Below, in pieces: positions 11,001 through 21,100 of a DNA stretch of 64,000 nt. Under the pieces are notes generated by a model. That model searched no databases, was not told the origin of the DNA, and saw only the letters and a program-made list of their open reading frames with translations. This DNA is from Lytechinus variegatus (Eukaryota > Echinodermata > Echinoidea > Temnopleuroida > Toxopneustidae). The stretch lies in assembly GCF_018143015.1 (NCBI RefSeq), contig NC_054751.1:35357847-35421846 (forward strand), written 5' to 3'. Made by a program: the position numbers and the translations under genes. How positions within the stretch are numbered: position 1 is the first letter of the stretch; each line of letters begins with the position of its first letter.

Positions 11001-11251
11001 CTTTTTCTTCTCCCTCTCACTTTTCCCTTCTTCCTTTTTTCTTCTCCCCTCCTCTTCACGTTCCAATGATTGCCTTGTAATATTTAACTGATGCTTAATT
11101 CTATTCCATATATATTGTTCGTTAAACAATGATTTTAAAATGTTTACTCAGTCAATGTTTGACACGGCCCCAATGGAAATCAGTCTGTGAACTGTTTGGG
11201 CTTTTTAACCGTGTATAAATAAAATAAATCTTATCTCTTATCTTATCTTAT
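8016..11251 (+). pseudogene. Broken L2/CR1-like LINE (endonuclease remnant, reverse transcriptase, 3' UTR)
   Basis: A non-LTR retrotransposon truncated at its 5' end. It starts in the C-terminal part of the AP-endonuclease (LIDLVYTSN ... GMSDHS near 8,028-8,117), then enters the reverse transcriptase. The RT shows KARVNALHKGG, QGSILGPLLF, the catalytic YADDT near 9,700 and LQKIQNRAARVI near 10,155. Breaks include a stop after SDHS at 8,117-8,119, a frame change within a ~20-bp tandem duplication near 8,340-8,380, the SINE at 8,888-9,084 and a frameshift near 9,923-9,955. The RT stop is at 10,527. A ~700-bp 3' UTR, CT-rich near 10,930-11,060, ends in a CTTAT repeat tail. The L2/CR1 grouping rests on the RT motifs and tail style. 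Confidence 0.85.
8888..9084 (-). mobile_element. tRNA-derived SINE with poly(A) tail, inserted in the LINE
   Basis: Read on the minus strand, the head has an A box (TGGCCGAGTGGT) and a B box (GGTTCGATCCC) like class II (Ser/Leu) tRNAs, with acceptor-stem halves GGTGCCG and TGGCACC that still pair. The anticodon stem does not form, so this is not a tRNA gene. A ~110-bp body follows, and the element ends in A16 (T-run at 8,888-8,903). The LINE reading frame resumes beyond it with NETYKDSDT, so it is a clean later insertion. Target duplication is not clear. Confidence 0.8.
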
Positions 11252-11305
11252 AATGAAGATTGAAATTATTCTTTCTTTACATGTTCGACGGTATAGGATG
11301 CTATA

Positions 11306-11470
11306 GTGATCTTCTTCTTTTCCTCCTCCTTTCTTTTTCTTCTTCTTGTTCTTCTTTTTCTTCTTCTTGTTCTTCTTCTTCTTCTTGTTCTTCTTCTTCT
11401 CCTTCTCCTCCTTCTTCTTCTTCTCCTCCTTCTTCTTCTCCTCCTCCTCCTACTTCTTCTTCTTCTTAAA
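11306..11470. repeat. TTC/TCC microsatellite
   Basis: A pyrimidine tract of TTC, TCC and GTTCTTC units. It yields Ser- or Leu-rich open frames that are not genes. Confidence 0.9.
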
Positions 11471-11571
11471 TTTCTTTTTATTCTTCTTGTTTTTAGGACC
11501 TATTCATTTATATTTGTGATAGTAACTCTTGATACGGTCATGAAAGTTCATCTGTCTTGGTTCAAAATAAT

Positions 11572-11782
11572 GAAAAGTTGAACTTTTGTTCTCAACACAT
11601 ATAGGAAAAATCCGAAGAATTACCTTAAAAATTTCGGCTGCTAACTGCTGCTTTCTTCAATTCACCGATGACCAAAGTGACCCGATTTGACCTAGTATCG
11701 CACTCCGTTCCTGTGGTTCGAAAATTTTGGGGTAATTCTCCTGATTTTTTTCTTTGTGTTGAGAACAAAAGTTCAACTTTTC
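11572..11782. mobile_element. 211-bp MITE with 28-bp inverted ends
   Basis: The termini (11,572-11,599 and 11,755-11,782) appear to be perfect inverted repeats, beginning GAAAAGTTGAAC and ending GTTCAACTTTTC. Each TIR also contains its own small palindrome, AAAAGTTGAACTTTT. No target duplication is obvious. Non-coding. Confidence 0.7.
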
Positions 11783-12237
11783 CTGAGTAAATCTTGATTT
11801 CTTTTTCATTGTGTAATAAGTAAGATATTACCTTTTATCATTATAGTCATGTCGAGGACCCCGTAGGAAACAAGTTTTCAAGCTATCATGGGTAATCCCG
11901 TGAGCCTGTTTTTAATGTTACTGTACAGAATTTGGTGTCTTTGCAAATAAAATCAATCAATCGATCGATCAATCATTCATTCAAACAATCACTCTAAAAG
12001 ACTAGGAATATGTTTACAAGGGGTCATGAATAAATAAACGTATTCAAAGTTTATCCTCCGCATTTCCATTAAAACATATAATCAAATTTACAAAATAAAC
12101 ATATCAAATCATAACAAATAAAATGTATACACAGTGGATAAACATGCAGAATACATAATCTTTTATTAAAAAAAGAAGTTGATAAAAAAACTTTGTAGAT
12201 AGATCCAATTTAAAATATAGTAACATAAAAAAATCAA
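11783..12237. other. AT-rich stretch with a LINE-type 3' tail
   Basis: Near 11,905-11,990 the sequence TTTGCAAATAAAATCAATCA followed by an ATCA/ATCG repeat looks like the tail of a CR1/Rex-type LINE. The rest is unassigned. Confidence 0.4.
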
Positions 12238-12240
12238 TTA

Positions 12241-12773
12241 AAGGGGTTCTGATACTTTAAGCTGGAAATAATATATTTCAACATATAAAGAAAAATCAGA
12301 CAAACAAAACACTGAAAATTTGATCAAAATCGGAAAAGGATGACAAAATTATGACATTTTAAAGATTTTTTATTTTATTGGTGAACAGTTCTATGCATGT
12401 CTTCCTTCATGAATATTTATTGAGCAAACTGATAATGTCATATCGTCACTTGTTATTTTGCATTTTATCACATGAAATTATGACTGTTCCAACTTTTTTC
12501 CACCAAGAACATGCCAATTTGGACTTCAAGCTGATTTAATACATTAGGTATTATTGCTGGAACTTTATAGGGAGACATATCTTTATGATTTCATGTAATA
12601 AAAAAAGAAAAAGTGGTGATGTGACATCATCAACTCTAAAATTCAACAACTTCGCTATTATCAGATTTTGATGAAATATACAGCATCAGATTTTGATGAA
12701 ATATACAGCATTTTGCTCGGTGAATTTTATTCTATTTAGATATATAATTAAATCTAGCCTGGAGTATCCCTTT
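12241..12773 (+). mobile_element. 533-bp MITE with AAAGGG termini
   Basis: The left end AAAGGGGTTCTGATAC and the right end in reverse AAAGGGATACTCCAGGC form imperfect inverted repeats flanked by TTA/TAA. The interior includes ATTTTGATCAAAATCGG-type and GATGTGACATCATCA motifs. A partial second copy forms the left edge of the window (1-335). Confidence 0.65.
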
Positions 12774-12861
12774 AAGTAAAACAATCACATGATACAAACT
12801 AGAACAAGCATGACTAATTTGAACAGTTGTTTATGAGATGGGATTTGTATTTAACCCTATA

Positions 12862-13857
12862 CAGTGCGTATGAAAAAAAGTTTACACTTTGAAAAAGCTC
12901 TGGGAATTAAAAAATACACAACATGTGGGTAATTTTTTGACATATAATCTTGGAATAGGGTCTCATCTATCACATGAAAGTAAAAGTTTTGACAGAATGT
13001 TACACTTGAGTGAGCACTGTTCATTTTTGTAAAGCTCGCAGAAATCTTTTTGCGCATAAATGCTCGTTTTCACGCTGTGTCAAGGGGAAAGGGCGAAATC
13101 AAACTTACCTTGTGAAACATTTTTCATACATTTCCCTTGCACTTTGAGTCAATTGAAATAAAACGGATACATTCAACCATTTTGTAACAATTTTCCACCA
13201 AAATTGAAATTTCAACACTTAGTAAGCACAACCTTTACCATTTTTGTGCCAGCTGGATCTGAGGACATAACTGAATCTGAAGAAAAGTTAAAATCAGACA
13301 TCTCTCGCATTTTTTCCACTAAGTTTTGATCATTTAAAGCGGGTTTACATCTCATTTTTCATTTATTACTTGTTTCTCCACACTTTTCCCAAGCTTGAAA
13401 ATGATTAACACAATGAAAATCAAGCCTAAGTTATTTCATGTAATTCACAGCTCAGTGTACATGGTGTAAAGCAAATATCGTCACGATGGCCTCGGTGTGT
13501 GGGGGAGTGGGGTGGGGTGCATTGCACTCTTCGGAGGGTTTTGGGAAAGGAAACAAGTTTAAAAAGGTTAAAGAGATCTTCAAATAAATTTTACTAGCTA
13601 AATTCCACGTGTTCTTCATGATTAAGGTCTACTTTTATTTGCATAACTATTTCGAAGTTCTGCGCAAAACATTTTTCACCAGCTTTTTAAAAGTAAGTGG
13701 TGCTCACTCAAGCGGAAATATTTTTCGACAGTTATATCGTCATTTGATTAAATGGATCTGTACCAACGTTAAAATGTGGAAAAATCTTCAGGATATTCCA
13801 AATGTATAATTTTACAGGATTTTTTTCTAAGTGTAAACTTTTTTTTGATACGCACTG
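12862..13857. mobile_element. 1.0-kb Tc1/mariner-like non-autonomous element
   Basis: The ends CAGTGCGTATGAAAAAAAG and, in reverse, CAGTGCGTATCAAAAAAAAG are followed on both sides by GTTTACACTT and flanked by TA. Beyond the termini the two halves remain partly complementary (for example TTGAGTGAGCACTG near 13,005 and its inverse near 13,700). No transposase frame exists, so it depends on another element. The open frames at 12,857-13,057 and 13,609-13,809 are mirror parts of the two halves. Confidence 0.75.
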
Positions 13858-13944
13858 TATAACAAAAAGCTGATTTGATTAGAAAGAGAAAAAGCAAACA
13901 AGCATAACTAGTGCCACACAAGCCCTGAGTAATCTTGAAAGATA

Positions 13945-14684
13945 TAAACCCCTCAAAAAAAGTTTTGCAACTCAGTTTTGGGGGATGATATCTCTTTGGT
14001 TAATGAAGTATAAAAGATGAAACTGGTTTCATTGGAAAGCTGAATTATTCCTCTTTACAATGACATGCCATTTGCTGTGATTATGTAATCATGGAATATG
14101 CAGTCACCATGAACATTGAGAAAAGTCAGAAGTGAAATGTTGCAAAGTGCATTGATTTCTTACAAGAGTCTCCATTTCTATAGAATTTCCACCATGCTGG
14201 CCGGCCGGCGACAGTGAATGCACTCGGTCCATCCTCAAAACAATTGGAAATTCGCTATTGGAAACGATGCATTTTGCAACATTTCATTTCTAACATTGCT
14301 GCGTATTATCATGTCTGTGTATTCCATGATAACACTAGCATTACAAATGACACATGATTGTAAAGGAGAATAATCATGCTTTCTAAAGATATCACTTTTA
14401 CACATGATGATGGCACATTAAGAAATTTATTGGCACTCAAACTTGCAGTTTGAGTTGCAGAACTCATGAAGTGGCAACGAATTTTGCAACATTTCATTTT
14501 TTACATTGCTGCATATTTATCATGTCTGTGTATTTCATGATAACACTAGCATTACAAATGACACATGATTGTAAAAAGGAATAATCATGCTTTCTATTGA
14601 TACCACTTTAACATATGATGATGACACACTAAGAAATTTATTAGCACTCAAACTTGAGATGCGGAATTTTTTTTGAGGGGTTTA
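13945..14684. mobile_element. 740-bp mariner-like MITE with an internal tandem duplication
   Basis: The termini are TAAACCCCTCAAAAAAAG and, in reverse, TAAACCCCTCAAAAAAAA, flanked by TA. A block of roughly 200 bp (from about 14,278 and again from about 14,488: ATCATGTCTGTGTAT, GATAACACTAGCATTACAAA) occurs twice in tandem. A relative with the same type of end is at 63,006-63,657. Non-coding. Confidence 0.7.
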
Positions 14685-14686
14685 TA

Positions 14687-15598
14687 ATGGACATTGACAC
14701 TTGGTTGAAGTCTAACTCGTTACTTTGAACCATAGTAAATGTGAGTTTTTAGTTTTTGGTTCAAAGTTTCAACTTAACAAATTCAACATTGATTCCATTT
14801 CTATCTCTGGCAATGACATCCCCTTGTCAAAATCATGTCGCAATCTTGGAGTTATTTTTTATGCTCACATGTCCATGTCCAACCAAATTACAAACATTTG
14901 CAGATCAGTTCGATATCAATTGCGCAATCTTGACTTCATAAGAAAATATCTCACTCGCTCAGCAACAGAGAAACTGGTACATTCACTCATTTCTTCACGA
15001 TTCGATTTTGGTAATAGCCTCCTTTTTTACAACTTACCAGATTCTCAACTTGGAAAATTGCAAAGGTTGCAAAATGCAGCTGCGCGTATTGTAACTCTAT
15101 CTAGCAAGCGCAGCCACACCACCCCTATCTGCCTATATTGAAAACTCTTCACTGGTTGCCCCTGAAGGAACGCATAGTCTTTAAAATCCTTCTTTTGATT
15201 TTTCATACAGTCAATGGAACTTCCCCCAGTTACAATAGGTCTTTGATGCATCATTATTAACCCTCAAGAAAGTTACGATCCTCATCATCTAATCTCTTAC
15301 AAATTCCAGTTGCTAAGAAATCATGCGGGGAGCGGGCCTGTGCTCATGCAGGACCTAGCCTGACATGTGGAATTCTCTCCCACACAGTTTGAAAACCAAG
15401 ACTTGAGCGACCACCTTCAAGGGCAACCTGAAAACTTATTTGTATAAAAGTGTTTTTTGATAGTCATTGACTTATTGTTCAGACATGTATTACATGTATA
15501 TGTAAATAGTTTTTGTTGTTCTGCTCTGAAGCGCCTTGAGCATCTAATCAAGATGGAAAGTGCGCTATATAAATCTTATGTATTATTATTATTATAAC
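14687..15598 (+). pseudogene. 5'-truncated L2-like LINE fragment
   Basis: Translation gives the C-terminal part of an L2-type reverse transcriptase: DIDTWLKSN, CEFLVFGSKF, NLGVIF, LISSRFDFGNSLL and LGKLQRLQNAAARIV up to about 15,110. Stops and frame changes follow (WNSLP near 15,366 is out of frame with the earlier part). The 3' end carries the hallmark L2-type terminus GTGCGCTATATAAAT followed by an ATT repeat. The fragment begins two bases after the preceding MITE, so the MITE may mark the truncation point. Confidence 0.85.
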
Positions 15599-15750
15599 AC
15601 TGACAATTTCATCAAAATCGGATGTAAAATAAAAAAGTTAAAACGTTTTAAAGTTTTGCTTAATTTCAGTATTATTCATGTTTGACTTTTCTCTATTTAT
15701 TGAAATCTACTATTTCTGGGGTGAACTTGACCTTTAAAGATATTGATTGA

Positions 15751-17080
15751 CATAGGCGGATCCGGGGGGGCGAGAGGCCAGCCCCCCTATTGGTGGAGAA
15801 AAAGGAAAAAAGGGAAAGAAAGAAAAAAAGAGGAGAAAAAGAAGAGGAGGTAGACGAGTGAATAAAATGAGATGAGGGGAAGACTTGGAAAATAAAAAGA
15901 ATCTTTCACGTCACTGTATAAAATTTTCGCTCGCTCTCGCATTGCCTGTTAAGTGATTTTCATATCTTGTTTTAATATCAAGTTTGGAAGTCGATATACA
16001 AAACATTTTCACCTCGGAAATAGAACTTTCATTATTTTGTGTGATATACAAATTGATTTTTTTATGCTCTGTGAAATATCAGTTTTAATAAAATATTAAC
16101 ATTTCCGCTCGCTCTGCGCGCTCGCAAATTTTGATTTATCAGGTACCTATTATTTTCGTGTATTCCATATTTTTTTCAAAATATCCCTTTTCAGGTCTGA
16201 TTGTCAAAACGTATCAGCTAGCGCTGTACGTTCGCATTTTTATTGGTGAGTTATGTATGTCTCAATATTGATTATACAACAAACTACTTAAAATCCCTTT
16301 TTCATGACAGTTTATAATTTTTTTTTGATTGATTGCGCTCGCATTAATGGTTAAAAATATATAACTGATGCATCCTATTTATAATTACCGAAGATGCTTG
16401 AAATGTCCAGTTTTTAGGCCATAATATCATCAGATTTCGTGCCCTCATTAAGCATTAATGTATAAGACATTAATTTAATAATTAAATTGTCCCTTTTGTT
16501 TCATCTCGCGCGTAGCAAGAGGAATAGGAAGATATTCATAATGATGACATGTCCTCAGGATGTCCCGGTCCTATGTCAATTCTCAAAGTAATAATGATGA
16601 AAAATATCAGCTCTTTATTAAGTGCGATCCATATCCACCTCACAATATTCCTGTAAAGTGCTTGAAATAAATAGCTGAAATTGACTCTTTTTGTTTTAAG
16701 ATGCTGGGAATACTAAATAGCTTAAGCTTGCGCTTCGCGCTCGCTTTGATTTTCATGATATAAGATGTATTTAGAATGCCTAGATTGTAGGTCTAAATAT
16801 GAAACAAGCGCGCGCGTGTTTAACTTGTATATACATTGTCTGCTCGCACTACTAATGTAATGAAGATCTCCAATTACTCATCTTTTTATGATTTACAAAA
16901 CATGAATACTCTCGTTCAGTAGGTTCAAAATCCTAACTTTTATACTCCATTTTTACACAAAGTCCTTACCATGGGGTCCCACACCCTCTCCCGCTCGATC
17001 GCTTCGGTAACTCACGCTGTCAAAAATATTGTGCCCCCTTTGGGATCCCCCCCCAGACTGAAAGTATTCCGGCGCGCCTG
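15751..17080. mobile_element. Probable 1.3-kb non-autonomous element with GCTCGC motifs
   Basis: The left end reads ATAGGCGGATCCGGGGGG and the right end in reverse CAGGCGCGCCGGAA, with C-rich blocks just inside both, suggesting decayed inverted repeats. The interior has scattered CGCTCGCTCTCGCA-type motifs (about 15,930; 16,110; 16,330; 16,740; 16,990). There is no coding frame. Related sequence occurs at 26,907-27,230. The boundaries are tentative. Confidence 0.4.
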
Positions 17081-17083
17081 CAT

Positions 17084-17400
17084 ACCCAAATTAAGAGATC
17101 TACCCTTTGAATCCAAATTAAAAATACTAAACCATACAACATTGTATCATAGACGGAAGAGGGGTGATCTTAATTATTGAAGCCTATCGTATGATGTCAC
17201 AGATCAATAACATCAACCCAGACTTCATGTTCCAGAAAGCAATGTATCAGAGTACCGGAGGTCATTCTCGAAAGCTAAAAAAAACTCATTCCAGACTGGA
17301 CATAGGGAAACATTCTTCAACAAAACTTTCTTGATAGCTGGAATAAACTCCTCAACTTTAAACAGACACTATCAAAATGGGGTTATCAATGGGATACAAC
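17084..17400 (+). pseudogene. LINE reverse-transcriptase C-terminal remnant
   Basis: The frame reads IPKLRDLPFESKLKIL and LYHRRKRGDLNY, typical of the C-terminal tail of CR1/Rex-like reverse transcriptases. After a stop at 17,178-17,180, pieces such as FFNKTFL and SWNKLLNFKQ continue in shifted frames. The 5' part is absent, and the remnant abuts the preceding inverted-repeat element. Confidence 0.65.
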
Positions 17401-17647
17401 CCCCCAACCCTGCCACACTAATATCTACCTATACGTGAAGATGGAAGTGCATGTGGCGCTTCAAGTTATGTTAAAGTATTAGAGTTACGCTTGGATCTTG
17501 GAGCATCCCGGAGGCGTGGTATAAGGGTATTTTATTAAAAAAAATGTTCATGGTTACAATAATATCAATATGATTTATAAATTGACTTTCGACATGTCGA
17601 GTTACGCTTGGATCTTGGAGCATCCCAGTGTGATCCATGGGTCCGCA

Positions 17648-17982
17648 CAGTGGCGTACCCAGGATTTTCCAAGGGGGGGGGGGGCAGATTCGTCCGCCCA
17701 AAAATTTGATAAGCCAAAAAAGGTCTTTAACCGCAAATAAAGGACATTTTCTAGAAAACAAATTGAAAGAAAAAAAGGTTTTCAACCGCAAATTAAGGAA
17801 ATTTTGCACCAGAAAAAAAATGACGAGCAAAAAAAAAGTCTTCAAGTTCAAAGGAGGGGGCTACTTGTGGCTCATCAGGGATCAGTTGTGACTCGTCAGG
17901 GGGGGGGCAGGGGTACGTCCCTTGCATCTATTGTGACTCGTCAGGGGGGGCAGTCTGCCCCCCCCCCTTAGATACGCTAGTG
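17648..17982 (+). mobile_element. hAT-type MITE with perfect 8-bp target duplication
   Basis: The 335-bp element starts CAGTGGCGTACCCAGG and ends CTTAGATACGCTAGTG. It is flanked on both sides by GGTCCGCA (17,640-17,647 and 17,983-17,990). It is the same family as 3,881-4,155 in the opposite orientation, with an extra internal repeat of the TGTGACTCGTCAGGGGGG block. The poly-G tracts and the small open frame inside are not coding. Confidence 0.87.
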
Positions 17983-18150
17983 GGTCCGCATATGTAATTG
18001 ATTCATTCTTGTTTACTTATCATTTTTTTTAAATATACCTTTCTTTTTTGCTTTCATAGAGATACCATACGCTATCGAGCGAGACTCGATTTTGTTATCG
18101 TACTTCAGCCAGTTAACGTGGCTTACAGTAACTGGCGTGTGTGTGCCAAA

Positions 18151-21100
18151 ATGTCGAAACAAAAGACACCTGAAGTGAATTTAGCAAATCTTTACCACGA
18201 ACTGAACAAGTTTGCTCAAAATGCTGATTACAGTAATCCCAGGGCACTCAACGTTGCGAATAAGAGTAAGTATTAGCCTACCGTTTGACCGATAAATGTG
18301 TCTATTTTTGTCAGTCATATGGTCCGCTCAGTCAGTCCGAGACGTCGTCGTCTGGACTCCGGCTCGGGGTAATTACGGTACCGGTCACTCTAGGCGACAC
18401 CGCAATACTTACCCGTGTTAAGAAACTGGGACTCCACTCACGCGCATTTGGGCAGCCCTAGCTTAGAACTAAGCTTTCTTTCCGTAAAAAATCTTTATTC
18501 TTATGATTCAATAAATGTAAATGAATATATAATTACTGTTAAACATGGTCATTGCTAAGTAAGGTACAGGCACTCATTCAAATGAACAAGGTTATACTTG
18601 TAATATAACCTTGTTCTCAGTTATAATTTATATCTCCATGTGTGGCAAAATAAGGGTGGCAATGTTTGGCTTATTTTCTCTTTTTCTTTGGGGCAAATGC
18701 TTGATTTTTTTTACACTGACTGTTTCCATTACACCTATTATTCATACAACTTGGCTCTTATTTAAATTTGATTCTTTGAATCATTTTTTTCTTAATTAAG
18801 AATAGAGATCAAAAAATGAAATTTTTTTGCCATATTACTTTCCACCAATAGAGGGCGTACACAAATATATGCCCAAAATTCAAGTTTTTGAGCGCTCTGG
18901 TGAATGAAAAATTATTCCCAAGTTACTAATGAAAAAAAAATTGCAACTGTATGGAAATTAGTAATTTTGGTCACAAAAGTGATATTTTAATGATTTTTTA
19001 AAAGTGTGTGCTCTGTACAACATTGACATACCATAGTCCTACCTCTAGATTCCCCACAGGCAGGGTGGTAGCAGTGAACAAGTGGTTACAGGTAGACCCA
19101 TGCCATGGGCATGGGTTCAAAGGCAAAGCATCTTACGTGCGAAGGAATATCAGTCGTATGCACGCGACACACATGACACTTCTTAAAAATTTCTGGGCTT
19201 TTGCCCACATAAAATATTACCTATGATCTTATATTTCACATTCTGCTATGACACCGATTCATTTAGATCCTTCCGTGCAGGGCTCTCGCAAAGTAAGGAA
19301 TTACGCGTGGCGCATTTTTCAGAATTGATAATATTTTCCAACACCCAAATTTTGCGCCGGGCCGCGCCGTTGCGTGCGCGAGCGCATTACGTGCGCCCAC
19401 GATACACGCGCGCGCGTGCGCGCTGCTTAAATGGACGATCGGGAACATTTTAAAATTGATTTGAGGCGCTAATTAACTTTAAAAAAATACATGTACTCTA
19501 TATACCCTCCGATATGAACTCCCGTTCTTCAAAAAGAACGGAGGAATGGAAAATAAAACAGAATACAAATTATAAGAAGTCCTAAATATCTCAGATTACT
19601 TAACGGACAACCAGGAACATTTTAAAATTGTTCTGAGGTGCTAACAAGTAAAAATATAGTTTATATACCTTCCGTTATGAACTCTCGTCCTCCGAAAGGA
19701 ACGGCGGAAAGGAAAATAAAAAAGAATAAGTAGTCCTAAATATCTCAGATTACTAAATAAGAAGTCTTAAATATCTCAGATTACTTAATGGATAATCAGG
19801 AACATTTTAAAATTGATTTGAGGTGCTATATAACAAATAAAAAATATTTTATATACCTTTCGTTATGAACTCCCGTCCTCCAAAAGGAACGGCGGTAAGG
19901 AAAGTAAAACAGAATAGAAATAAGATTCCTAAATATCTCAGATTATTAGACGGACAATCGTGAACGTTTTAAAATTGATTTAAGATGCTAACAAGTAAAA
20001 ATATATTTCGTTATGAAATCCTGTTCTCCAAAAAGAAATATAAATGACATATTATTTAGACGATGGTGGAAAGGAAAATAAAACAGAATAGAGGTCGTAA
20101 ATATCTCAGATTACTAAACGGACAACCAGAAACGTTTTGAAATTGTGTTGAGGTGCTAACAAGTAAAAATATATTTTATATACCTTCCGTTATGAACTCC
20201 CGTCCTCCAAAAGGAGCGGTAAAACAGAATAGAAATAGAAGTCCTAAATATCTCAGATTACTTAACAGTTAATCAGGAACGTTTTAAAATTGATTTGATG
20301 TGCTAACAAGTAAAAATACATTTTATATACCTTTTGTTATGAAATCCCGTTCTCCAAAAAGAAATATAAATGGCATAATATTTAGACAATGGTGGAAAGG
20401 AAAATTATACAGAACAGAAGTCGTAAATATCTCAGATTACTAAACAGACAACCAGGAACGTTTTAAATTGTTCTTAGGTGCTCACAAGTAAAAGTATAAT
20501 TTATATATACCTTCCGTTATGAACTCCCGTCCTCCAAAAGGAACGACGAAAAGGAAAATAAAACAGAAGTCCTAAATATCTCAGATTACTAAACGGACAA
20601 TCAGGAACGTTTTAAAATTGTTTTGAGGTGCTAAGAAGTAAAAATATATTACCTTCCGTTATGAACTCCCGTCCTCCAAAAGGAACAACGGAAAGGAAAA
20701 TAAAACAGAAGTGCAAATATCTCAGATTATAAACGGACAATCAGGAACGTTTTAAAATTGTTTTCAGGTGCTAAGAAGTAAAAATATATGTTATATACCT
20801 TCCGTTATGAACTCCCGTCCTCCAAAAGGAACAGCGGAAAGGAAAATAAAACAAAATAGAATTAAGAAGTCCTAAATATCTCAGATTACTAAATGGACAA
20901 TCAGGAACGTTTTAAAATTGATGTGAGGTGCTACCAAAATATATTTTATATACCTTTCGTTATGAAATCCCGTTCTCCAAAAGGAACGGCGGAATGGAAA
21001 ATAAAACAGAATAGAAATAAGAAGTCCTAAATATCTCAGACTATTAGTACTAAACGGACAATCAGGAACGTTTTAAAATTGATTTGAGATGCTAACAAGT

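Noticed and set aside
19050-19120. Possible tRNA- or SINE-like stretch (GTGGTAGCAGTGAAC ... GGGTTCAAAGG)
   Set aside because: The boxes are weak, no cloverleaf forms, and no SINE body or tail follows.
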